DNA of 32,970 nt from Spartobacteria bacterium. Lineage in GTDB: Bacteria > Verrucomicrobiota > Kiritimatiellia > RZYC01. The notes beneath the pieces are model-generated. The model was given only the letters and a program-made list of their open reading frames with translations, was not told the DNA's origin and did no database searches. The DNA is taken from NCBI GenBank assembly GCA_009929845.1, contig RZZM01000015.1, forward strand, positions 1 through 32,970, given 5' to 3'. This document shows, piece by piece, positions 19,096 through 27,408 of the stretch (positions within the stretch are counted from its first letter, which is position 1; every line of letters begins with the position of its first letter). The position numbers and the translations under genes are program-made.

Positions 19096-19287
19096 ATGAG
19101 AACAAATGTAGTGATAGATGATCAATTAATGAATCGTGCATTGCGGTTCAGTGGGTGCCGCACAAAGCGAGCGGCCATCGAATCGGGCTTGCGTCTGCTG
19201 GTGCAGGTAAGTAGCCAGAAGAAACTCAGATCGCTCCGCGGGAAAGTTACCTGGGAGGGGGATCTGGAGGAAATGAGGAGGGATTAG
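19096..19287 (+). CDS. vapB: VapB-type antitoxin
   Basis: RTNVVIDDQLMNRALRFSGCRTKRAAIESGLRLLV ribbon-helix-helix-like fold; 63 aa, directly upstream of a PIN-domain ORF. Confidence 0.88.
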   Translation: MRTNVVIDDQLMNRALRFSGCRTKRAAIESGLRLLVQVSSQKKLRSLRGKVTWEGDLEEMRRD

Positions 19288-19288
19288 A

Positions 19289-19678
19289 ATGGTTGTGGTC
19301 GATACGTCCGCGTGGATTGAGTATTTTCGGGAAGGGATTCCCGCTGTGGCTGATAAGGTGGATCTATGCCTGGAACAGGACCTGGTGTGTATTGGTGATC
19401 TGGTTTATTGCGAAGTTATGCAGGGGATTCGTTCAGCCAGACAGCAAAAAGAGGTGTCAGCTTTGTTGTTGTCATTGCCACGCTTCAATATGGTTGGCTT
19501 CGAGATGGCTGAGAAGTCAGCGGCAAATTACAGGTCTTTACGACAAAAAGGGGTAACGATTCGAAAAACCATTGATGTATTGATTGGGACATTCTGCATA
19601 GAGCATGGATTGCCATTGATTCATAATGACCGTGATTTTGATGGAATGGAGAAACACCTGGGGCTTGAAATTGTTTAA
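19289..19678 (+). CDS. vapC: VapC-type PIN-domain toxin
   Basis: MVVVDTSAWIEYFR, conserved acidic residues, ending HNDRDFDGM; 129 aa. Confidence 0.92.
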   Translation: MVVVDTSAWIEYFREGIPAVADKVDLCLEQDLVCIGDLVYCEVMQGIRSARQQKEVSALLLSLPRFNMVGFEMAEKSAANYRSLRQKGVTIRKTIDVLIGTFCIEHGLPLIHNDRDFDGMEKHLGLEIV

Positions 19679-19697
19679 CTACTGAGGGAACTGAAAA

Positions 19698-22600
19698 ATG
19701 GCCATAAATCCCATCGTCTATACAGAAAATGTCGTACGGAGTTTTCTTCGCTACCAACTTACAACGTATGCATTTGCTGACGAACGACTGAATACACGTA
19801 TGCGTGAATTATTGTCGCTGGATGAAACGCGCGAAACCCCGCTGTTAAAGGGGCCGTACATCAGTTTGTCACGGGCCTTTCGCTCTGGAGTTTCCGTTGA
19901 ACAACTCGTGTCGGATGGCGTGCTTCATGAGCACCTGCGGCAGTTAATTCCCTTTCCACATGTGTACGGCCACCAGGAAGAGGCTATTCGCGCGATTCAA
20001 CAGGGGCGTTCCACGCTGATTTCGACGGGTACGGGTTCGGGTAAGTCGGAATGCTTCCTGTATCCCATTATCAGCCGTTGTTTGGAACTGCGGGATGTCG
20101 GCGCCGAACCGGGGATCTGTGCGGTTATTGTTTATCCCATGAATGCCTTGGCCGAGGACCAGTTGCAGCGGTTGCGTGAACTGCTGGCGGGTTCGGGCAT
20201 TTCGTTTGGCATGTACGTGGGCAAGACACCGGAACGTGAAGCGGATGTCAGCGGGGTTCGTATGTATCCTGTCGATTCTCATGCTGCCTACATGGCCCAA
20301 CTTGCAGAAGTGCGTGCCTCCAAAGAGGGGAAAGGGGTATCGGTGCATCCTTCGGATGAGGTTTGCAGCCGGGAGATGATGCGCAAGGCAGGCCATCAAC
20401 CCCGCATCCTGTTGACCAATGTCAAGCAGTTGGAACTGCTTCTGACCCGGCAGCGTGATATTGAACTGTTTGATCATGCCCGCCTCGATTACCTGGTGTT
20501 TGACGAAGCGCATACCTTTACCGGCGCCCAGGGGGCCGAGTCCGCCTGCCTGGTCCGGCGATTGCGGAGCTTTTGCGGTCGTTCGCCTGAGGACACGGTT
20601 TGTGTGGCCACGTCGGCAACCATTGTTGACAGTCGTAATACAGCGGCTTCGCGTGAGTTTGCTGCGCGATTTTTCGGTGCTCCGGTTGAGGATATCACTA
20701 CGGTTACCGAGACCTATGAACCACAGACCTGGGCATCCGAACGTACGGTGCCAACGGCGCCTGATGACCCTGCGGCTGCGTTGGACGCCGCCCGTATGGC
20801 CGTGGATGCGGAAAATCCAGGAGAAGCTGTTTGTGCGTTCTGGAGTCGGTTTGTAGGGACATCCTCTGCGATTAGCCCGGATCACTGGGAAGAGGATCTG
20901 TATGTTGTTCTCTCGCGGAATGAATTACTGTGGCAGGCCGCTGATTTGCTGGCGACACCACGTGATCTGGCTGGTTTGCTGGACGATTTGGTCGAACGGG
21001 TCGGCCGTCCGGTCAGTGAAGAAGAATTGATGATGTGGCTGGTACTCGGGACAGCGGCACGTTATGAGAACAGGCCATTGGTACGCCCGGTGGTTCATGC
21101 CTTTGTGCGGGGTGTTCCCGGCGCGATGGTTTCTTTCACGGAAGATGGCACGCCTCAGTTGCATTTATCGGCCGAGGAGGATACGGATGATGACGCGGAT
21201 ACGCTGAAATTAAGAGTCAGCACCTGTACCACCTGTGGACAGCACTATTTCGAGCATTATCTGGCCGACTTCGAATATACAGGGTCGGTGCCGGGCGGTG
21301 GTCAGGCCGATGGTGAAGTTACCTATTGGGAGACGCAGGATGTGGCCCAGGGAGGGCAACGCGTATTATTGGTGGATCGGCTTATTTCATCGGATGATAA
21401 TGACGAGGAAGAAAGCAGTCGGCATCTGTCGGCTATACATATCTGTCGTAGATGCGGGGCTGCGCATTCCGATGACCAATCACGGTGCCTGGCTTGTGGT
21501 GTGGCGGGTGAGTTAATTCCTTTGTACGTGGTGGTGCAGCAAGCCGATCATGAGGGCGCCCTGACTCGTTGTGTATGCTGTGGTGCGAACGGCCGTACAT
21601 TGGCCGGCCGTTTCCGTGAACCGGCCAAACCCGTTCGGGCTACGAATGTAGCGGACGTGCATGTATTGGCACAGGATATGGTCCACCATGCGGAACGAAA
21701 GCGTCTGCTGGTTTTTGCGGACAATCGCCAGGATGCCGCATTTCAGGCAGGTTGGATGCGGGACCACTCACGTCGTTTCCGCCTTCGTGAACTGATGGCG
21801 GAAAAACTCGCGGAAGGGCCTGTCTCAATCGGTGATATGGCCTATTATCTGGATACCTTGATGGAGGCGGATGATGCGCTTTCCAGGGCCCTGCTGCCGG
21901 AAGTCTGGGCCATACATCCATCAAAAGAAGCAGCGGGAACAGCCCATAGGGAGGATCGACGGCATGCATTGCGTATCCAGGTGCTGCTGGAAATCACGCA
22001 GTCGGCCAACCAGCAAATTGGCCTGGAGCCCTGGGGACGTCTTAAAGTTAATTATGTGGGTCTTGATGAAACGACCTCGTTCATACAGAACTGGGCTCGC
22101 GAGCTTCGCTTGCCCGCGGATGAACTGGCCGGAGGAATAGCGGCGTTGCTGGATCATCACCGTCGCCGTAAAATACTGCACTACAGCGCTGATGACATTT
22201 TTTCGTCATTCCAGGGCGACGGAAATCGTGATTTACTGAGTGGATATATCCCCGAGCTGAAGGGCATTCCGCAGGGTGTTAAGTTCAGCCGGGACGCCAA
22301 TGATGATCAAAATCGTGTTAAACAGTGGGTGTCGCAGGGCCGTCGAACTATGCTTTCAGATTTAGCTTTGAAATGGGGAGTGCCTTCAGAGCGAACCCAT
22401 GACTTCCTGCAAGAACTATGGGGCTTCTTAACGGACCCAGACAGAGCCCTTCTCGTGCCGGTAACCCTTAAAGGTACAAGAGGGGGCGTGTTGCCCAATA
22501 CGCATGGTTCACACCAGGTGAATGGCGATAATATTGTTCTTACGCTGAACCAGACAGGATTCTTTCGCTGCAAAACCTGTCGTCGGCGCATGGCGGCCCG

Positions 22601-25600
22601 TAGGGTTCCGCTTAACAGGTGCCTTGCCTGGAACTGTAATGGCGAAATGGAGCATTGTCCGGAAGATGCGGATAACTATGATCTATCATTGATTGATCGC
22701 GAATACACCATGTTGCGTCCGCGTGAGCATACGGCCATGGTTCCCAATGCGGAGCGTGAGAATCTGGAACAGATATTTAAAGGGCAGAGCGATTCAATCA
22801 ATACATTAGTGTGCACGCAGACATTAGAGTTGGGAGTCGATATTGGTGCGTTGGATGCGGTCTTGATGCGCAATGTCCCTCCACTGCCTGCCAATTACTG
22901 GCAGCGTGTGGGCCGTGCCGGGCGCCGGCATCGAATGGCGGTTGATCTGACCTATTGTCGCCAGGTCAGTCATGACCGGGCCTATTTTGCTGATCCCCCC
23001 AAAATGCTGGATGGGCGTGTAGAACCTCCAAGCTTCAATTTGTCGAATCCGCTCATGGTGGCAAAGCATGTACACGCTGCTGTGATTACTCAGTTGTTTA
23101 AACTGGGACGTGATAACAGTCCTTTATTGGAAGCCGACCGTATGGAGGTGCGTGAAGTTTTGCGTGATGTGTTACCTGCGATGGTCTGTTCGTACCTGTT
23201 TCATGAGAATGGTCAGATCCGTACGGAACCTAAAGATATCACCGCACTGAATACAATTATCACAAAACACCGCGAACATATCGAGTACGCGATCGTATGT
23301 GCCTTTCGCCAGGGCTGGCCGGAAGCGGATGGCGATGTGGTTTCGGGAGAAGCGTTGTCCGGTCATGTGCTGGGCATGACAGAAGCACTTGAAGCGGTAC
23401 TTAAGCGCTTGTTTCGCCGGTTGCGCTGGGCTATGGAACAAATGCGGCAGCTTAATGTGAAACAAGAGAATCTGGGCTCGCTGCCGGAGGAGGACCAGGC
23501 TTTTCATCGTCGCTGCAATCACCTGGTGCAACGACTTAAAGGGGTTGGCAGGCGGCGCCGGCACGAGGCGGAAGGATATGATGATTCGTTTACCTACGGC
23601 GTATTGGCTGCCGAGGGTTTTCTGCCGGGATACGGCCTTGAAACAGGGTCGGTAAGGGGTATGGCTGAAGTGCCTTCTTTTGTGCGTGGATTGGGAGATT
23701 TTGATTTGCCACGGCCTCCAGCCATCGCCTTGCGGGAGTATGTGCCCGGAAATCTTATCTATGCCAATGGGCAGCGTTTTGTCCCTCGGCGGTATGCCTT
23801 TGATGCTGAAGAACGCAGTGAGCGCGTAGTGTTGGAAGTCAGCCGGGAACGAGAAGCTGTTCGTCAGATTCAGGGTAGTGCGACCAGTGACCCCGCCGCC
23901 GATATACTGACCAGCATTCCAATTTGTGATGTGACATTGATGCATCAGTCACGAATCTCCGATGAAGAGGAAAACCGTTTTCAGATGGGCGTTTGCATTT
24001 ATGGCCGAGATCTGGGACAGCATCATGGCGGTCAAGTATTCACATGGGGTGATTGTGAATTGCAACTGAGAAAAGCCATGCATGTACAACTGGTGAATGT
24101 AGGGGCGCGGTTGGGTATAGCTCGTGATAATCATTTGGGCTATCCGGTATGTCAGACATGCGGACAAAGCATCTCACCCTTTTCTTCACAGCGCCAACAG
24201 GAAGTATTCCGGGAAAACCATCTTGAGCGTTGTAATTGCCGTCCGGATGGCGTGGCCTTTCACGCCAACTTGACGGCCGATGCCCTGCTGTTACCTGACT
24301 GCAGCAACCGTATAGAAGCCTATTCGCTTTTCGAGGGGCTGCGGTTCGGAGCGACGCAGGTATTGGATATGGACCTTGAAGACTTGCAGGTTATCGTACT
24401 GGGGCGTTTTGATTCCGATGAGTGTGATGCTGTATTGTATGATCCTATGCCGGGCGGTTCTGGCTTGCTGGAGCAATTACTCGAACGGTTTTCCGAGGTT
24501 GTCACGGCTATGGAAGAGATAGCGCAAGCATGTCCGGCCCAATGTGATACCAGTTGTATTGACTGTTTCCGTACGTATCGGAATGCCTTTTATCATGAAC
24601 ATCTTGACCGCAATATGATGATAGAGCGCATTCATGACTGTGGTTCCCGGCTGGGCGATCCGATGGATATTCCCCCACGACGGCCCGTTCACGAACCGGA
24701 GCAGAACGAACAACCGGTTAACGTTGCTGAACGTCGTTTGCAAGCTATGCTTGAGCGTGCTGGTTTTCCGCCAGGTGAGTGGCAGCAGCAAATTCGATTT
24801 AATGATCTGCCGCATACTATGAATTCAACGACGCCGGATGTGTCCTTCCATGATCCTGATGATCCAAACCTGCTCATTTTGATCTATCTGGATGGTCTTT
24901 CGGCGCATATCCATGGCCATGCGGCCACGCAGCAGCGTGACCGGCAGATTCGGGCGGATTTGCGTGCCCGTGGTCATGAAGTTATCGAAATAGCCGTCAG
25001 TGATATGGATGACCGTAACGTGATGTTGCGCCATTTTCGTAAACTGGCCCGTTACCTGTTAGGGCGTGATGACGCCCGGCGAGTTGGTGAAGATGTCGAT
25101 GATTGGTTTGGGGGAAATAACGACGACAATGTGGAGACGGATTTTGAACAGGAGCGGGAGGATAATAACATCCTGCCATTTGAATGGGTTGACCCCGACC
25201 CCTCAGAATATGGGATAACATGCGTGCCCGTCTATTCGTTACAAGCTGTCGCCGGAACATTCGGAGAATTCCAGCACCCGGAACCCGAGGGATGGGCCCG
25301 TTTTGACACATCGCGCAACTTCAATAACAAAATGTTTATTGCGCAGGTGTCAGGCCATTCTATGGAGCCAACCATTCCTGATGGTAGTTGGTGCCTGTTT
25401 ACCAGTGAAGTAGGAGGCCCCCGCGATAACCGTATTCTCATACTGCAACATCGAGATATCTCTGATCCTGAAACCGGTGGCTGTTATACAATCAAAAAAT
25501 ACAAGCGACTACCCCAAGGTGACGGGGAAAGAGGCGGGAGAATTACTTTACAACCTAATAATCCAGATTATGAACCAATTATAATTGATAGTGGTGAGGC

Positions 25601-25637
25601 GTTAAGCGTTATTGGCGAATTACTTGAAATTCTGTAA
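19698..25637 (+). CDS. Giant DEAH helicase with DUF1998/MZB region, PD-(D/E)XK-like segment and C-terminal S24 (LexA/UmuD-like) domain; DruE/DrmA-like
   Basis: STGTGSGKSECFLYPII, LVFDEAHTF, VATSAT, TLELGVDIGALDAVLMRNVPPLPANYWQRVGRAGRR; YDPMPGGSGLLEQL...CPAQCDTSCIDCFRTYRN (DUF1998/MZB); TTPDVSFHD...LIYLDG...RDRQIRADLRARGHEVIEI; C-terminal AVAGTFGE...SGHSMEPTIPDGS...YTIKKYKR. Confidence 0.88.
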   Translation: MAINPIVYTENVVRSFLRYQLTTYAFADERLNTRMRELLSLDETRETPLLKGPYISLSRAFRSGVSVEQLVSDGVLHEHLRQLIPFPHVYGHQEEAIRAIQQGRSTLISTGTGSGKSECFLYPIISRCLELRDVGAEPGICAVIVYPMNALAEDQLQRLRELLAGSGISFGMYVGKTPEREADVSGVRMYPVDSHAAYMAQLAEVRASKEGKGVSVHPSDEVCSREMMRKAGHQPRILLTNVKQLELLLTRQRDIELFDHARLDYLVFDEAHTFTGAQGAESACLVRRLRSFCGRSPEDTVCVATSATIVDSRNTAASREFAARFFGAPVEDITTVTETYEPQTWASERTVPTAPDDPAAALDAARMAVDAENPGEAVCAFWSRFVGTSSAISPDHWEEDLYVVLSRNELLWQAADLLATPRDLAGLLDDLVERVGRPVSEEELMMWLVLGTAARYENRPLVRPVVHAFVRGVPGAMVSFTEDGTPQLHLSAEEDTDDDADTLKLRVSTCTTCGQHYFEHYLADFEYTGSVPGGGQADGEVTYWETQDVAQGGQRVLLVDRLISSDDNDEEESSRHLSAIHICRRCGAAHSDDQSRCLACGVAGELIPLYVVVQQADHEGALTRCVCCGANGRTLAGRFREPAKPVRATNVADVHVLAQDMVHHAERKRLLVFADNRQDAAFQAGWMRDHSRRFRLRELMAEKLAEGPVSIGDMAYYLDTLMEADDALSRALLPEVWAIHPSKEAAGTAHREDRRHALRIQVLLEITQSANQQIGLEPWGRLKVNYVGLDETTSFIQNWARELRLPADELAGGIAALLDHHRRRKILHYSADDIFSSFQGDGNRDLLSGYIPELKGIPQGVKFSRDANDDQNRVKQWVSQGRRTMLSDLALKWGVPSERTHDFLQELWGFLTDPDRALLVPVTLKGTRGGVLPNTHGSHQVNGDNIVLTLNQTGFFRCKTCRRRMAARRVPLNRCLAWNCNGEMEHCPEDADNYDLSLIDREYTMLRPREHTAMVPNAERENLEQIFKGQSDSINTLVCTQTLELGVDIGALDAVLMRNVPPLPANYWQRVGRAGRRHRMAVDLTYCRQVSHDRAYFADPPKMLDGRVEPPSFNLSNPLMVAKHVHAAVITQLFKLGRDNSPLLEADRMEVREVLRDVLPAMVCSYLFHENGQIRTEPKDITALNTIITKHREHIEYAIVCAFRQGWPEADGDVVSGEALSGHVLGMTEALEAVLKRLFRRLRWAMEQMRQLNVKQENLGSLPEEDQAFHRRCNHLVQRLKGVGRRRRHEAEGYDDSFTYGVLAAEGFLPGYGLETGSVRGMAEVPSFVRGLGDFDLPRPPAIALREYVPGNLIYANGQRFVPRRYAFDAEERSERVVLEVSREREAVRQIQGSATSDPAADILTSIPICDVTLMHQSRISDEEENRFQMGVCIYGRDLGQHHGGQVFTWGDCELQLRKAMHVQLVNVGARLGIARDNHLGYPVCQTCGQSISPFSSQRQQEVFRENHLERCNCRPDGVAFHANLTADALLLPDCSNRIEAYSLFEGLRFGATQVLDMDLEDLQVIVLGRFDSDECDAVLYDPMPGGSGLLEQLLERFSEVVTAMEEIAQACPAQCDTSCIDCFRTYRNAFYHEHLDRNMMIERIHDCGSRLGDPMDIPPRRPVHEPEQNEQPVNVAERRLQAMLERAGFPPGEWQQQIRFNDLPHTMNSTTPDVSFHDPDDPNLLILIYLDGLSAHIHGHAATQQRDRQIRADLRARGHEVIEIAVSDMDDRNVMLRHFRKLARYLLGRDDARRVGEDVDDWFGGNNDDNVETDFEQEREDNNILPFEWVDPDPSEYGITCVPVYSLQAVAGTFGEFQHPEPEGWARFDTSRNFNNKMFIAQVSGHSMEPTIPDGSWCLFTSEVGGPRDNRILILQHRDISDPETGGCYTIKKYKRLPQGDGERGGRITLQPNNPDYEPIIIDSGEALSVIGELLEIL

Positions 25638-25724
25638 TTATAGATCCAAGAGGAAGCCATGTGTTATGATAAACATAAATCTTTGGTCGGTTGATGATTT
25701 CGCAGTACACTTGCAGGAGAAGAT

Positions 25725-26318
25725 ATGAAAAAGACACTTGAGACATTTTGTAATTGGTTAAACGTATCGAAGTTTCCAATTCATCCGTGGACGAATGAGA
25801 AGACAATTCAGAATCAGTTAGGATTATTTCTTAACTTTTGGCTTCCCAGAACCAGCACCGTAGAACTGGAAGTGAATACGACCAAGCTGCCTGGCGTTCC
25901 CAAAGGACTGCGGAAGAAAGAGGCAGATATCATCGTAACTACTGGACAGAAACGCTCTGTAATTGAAGTCAAGTTCTGGAGAGACCAGGGCACATACAAC
26001 ATCGGTATGTTTCGCTGTTACGAAGACATATGCTTTGTAGAACAGCTCTGCAAAAAGGGCTTCGGGTCATCTGCCGTCATCTTCTTCACAGATATCCCTT
26101 CGCACTATACGAAAGCCGCGTCGAGTCCAAACCCAAGGAACCCCCAAAATACAGATCTTTACACAACATTTCGATACGATCAGGTACTATGTGGCAAAGT
26201 ACAGATAAAAACGGGGAAACTGAATCAATCCATCACCATCGCTGGAACTTATCCACTTCAGTGGCATCATCTTTGTGGAGATACGTGTTACACAATCATA
26301 GAAATTGGTGCGAAGTAA
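25725..26318 (+). CDS. PD-(D/E)XK nuclease-like hypothetical protein
   Basis: EADIIVTTGQKRSVIEVKFW matches a D-X(n)-EXK core; upstream Glu in NEKTIQNQL. Confidence 0.6.
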   Translation: MKKTLETFCNWLNVSKFPIHPWTNEKTIQNQLGLFLNFWLPRTSTVELEVNTTKLPGVPKGLRKKEADIIVTTGQKRSVIEVKFWRDQGTYNIGMFRCYEDICFVEQLCKKGFGSSAVIFFTDIPSHYTKAASSPNPRNPQNTDLYTTFRYDQVLCGKVQIKTGKLNQSITIAGTYPLQWHHLCGDTCYTIIEIGAK

Positions 26319-26370
26319 AGCCTGGATTCGCATGCGAAAAATAATGGACACAACAAATGTGATTTTTTCT

Positions 26371-26429
26371 GCCCGTGCGCCGCAGACCGGTCAATACTGT
26401 CGCCATCTCCGGGATATCTCCCCGGCACG
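26371..26429 (-). pseudogene. Short remnant of a DUF4143-type ATPase gene (P-loop region)
   Basis: About 59 nt closely matches 8698-8756, including cgtgcgccgca-accggtcaatactgtcgccatctccgg. Confidence 0.75.
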
Positions 26430-26510
26430 CTTTGTTTGAAGACGCAGAGGCGATCTTCGGTAAGTGTCTTATAAACCACCTCCTTTTCAGCGGACCGGGT
26501 TCGTGCGTAA

Positions 26511-26666
26511 ATGGGTGGCATGAAAACTACATTCAGGAAAACAGGACGTCGGAATCAGCTTCGCAGCGAAGAAGAGCGCTCACGGCTGATTAAACTGTAT
26601 AAATCAAGCGGCTTGAAGCCATCAGAATTCTGTCGGGAGCACGGCATTCATTTGTCAACATTCTGA
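26511..26666 (+). pseudogene. IS66 TnpA-like N-terminal fragment, prematurely terminated
   Basis: MGGMKTTFRKTGRRNQLRSEEERSRLIKLYKSSGLKPSEFCREHGIHLSTF*, a TnpA HTH-like N-terminus with an early stop. Confidence 0.6.
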
Positions 26667-27283
26667 TGTATAATCGTCAGCGCGTTGCGGCCGGTCAGGA
26701 GCCGTTGTCTTTGTTTGCCTGCCGGGCTCATGCCCGCCGCTATTTTTATAAAGCCGAAGACGAAAGCGGGTTCGCCCGATGGATGCTTCGCCAGGTACAG
26801 CTTCTCTATCGGGTTGACACACGACTGCGTGAAAGCAATGCCGGGCCGGCCCTGCGTGCAGCGGTACGCCAGGCCGAAAGTACGATGATCCTGCAGCGTA
26901 TAGAGAAGGCGCTCAAAGCGCGGAAGTTCAGCCACCTGTCCGGCAGCCTTACCGGTCAAGCCGTTGTCTATACACTGCGCTTGTGGGATCAACTGGTTCG
27001 GTATACGCAGGATGGACGGGTAGAGATCGATAACAATCTGGTTGAAAATGCCATCCGCCCCACTGCCGTTGGGAAAAAGAACTGGCTGTTCTTCGGCAGC
27101 GAAAATGCCGGGTGGCAAAGTGCAGTCCTGTTCAGCATCCTGGAAACATGCCGCAAACTTGAAATCAATCCGCAGGAGTACCTGCTGGATGTACTTACAC
27201 GCCTGCCACACATGACGAACCAGCAGGTTCGCGATCTGACGCCCTCAAAATGGCGCCAAACCAGAATGAAAATCGCCTGTTGA
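26666..27283 (+). pseudogene. IS66 transposase (TnpC) C-terminal fragment
   Basis: CRAHARRYFYKAEDES...RYTQDGRVEIDNNLVENAIRPTAVGKKNWLFFGSENAGWQSAVLFSILETCRKLEINPQEYLLDVLTRLP is typical IS66 C-terminal sequence; N-terminal half absent. Confidence 0.88.
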
Positions 27284-27306
27284 CCAGCGTTGTCAATAAG
27301 GTGAAT

Positions 27307-27348
27307 TATAAGACGCTTACGTATCAGATCAATCGTAAGCGTCTTATA
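27307..27348. repeat. Perfect 15-bp inverted repeat built from two IS66-like ends
   Basis: TATAAGACGCTTACG (27307-27321), N12, CGTAAGCGTCTTATA (27334-27348). Confidence 0.9.
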
Positions 27349-27408
27349 GTCCGATGTCGATGTCCCCTAACAACCTAACACCTAACCCCCTAAACACCTA
27401 TACCCCCA

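Larger units (their letters stand above)
26460..27320 (+). mobile_element. Degenerate, internally deleted IS66-family element
   Basis: Left end GTAAGTGTCTTATA (26460-26473) is inverted relative to right end TATAAGACGCTTAC (27307-27320). Contains a TnpA-like fragment joined almost directly to a transposase C-terminus. Confidence 0.72.

Noticed and set aside
19944-20885. 313-aa minus-strand ORF
   Set aside because: Fully antisense to the helicase motifs of the 1979-aa protein; no recognisable domain.
23172-23945. 257-aa minus-strand ORF
   Set aside because: Antisense to the giant helicase; no recognisable domain.
19698-25637. BREX or Dpd assignment
   Set aside because: No PglZ, BrxC or BrxL homologue and no deazapurine biosynthesis genes in the window; DISARM/Druantia-like fits better.
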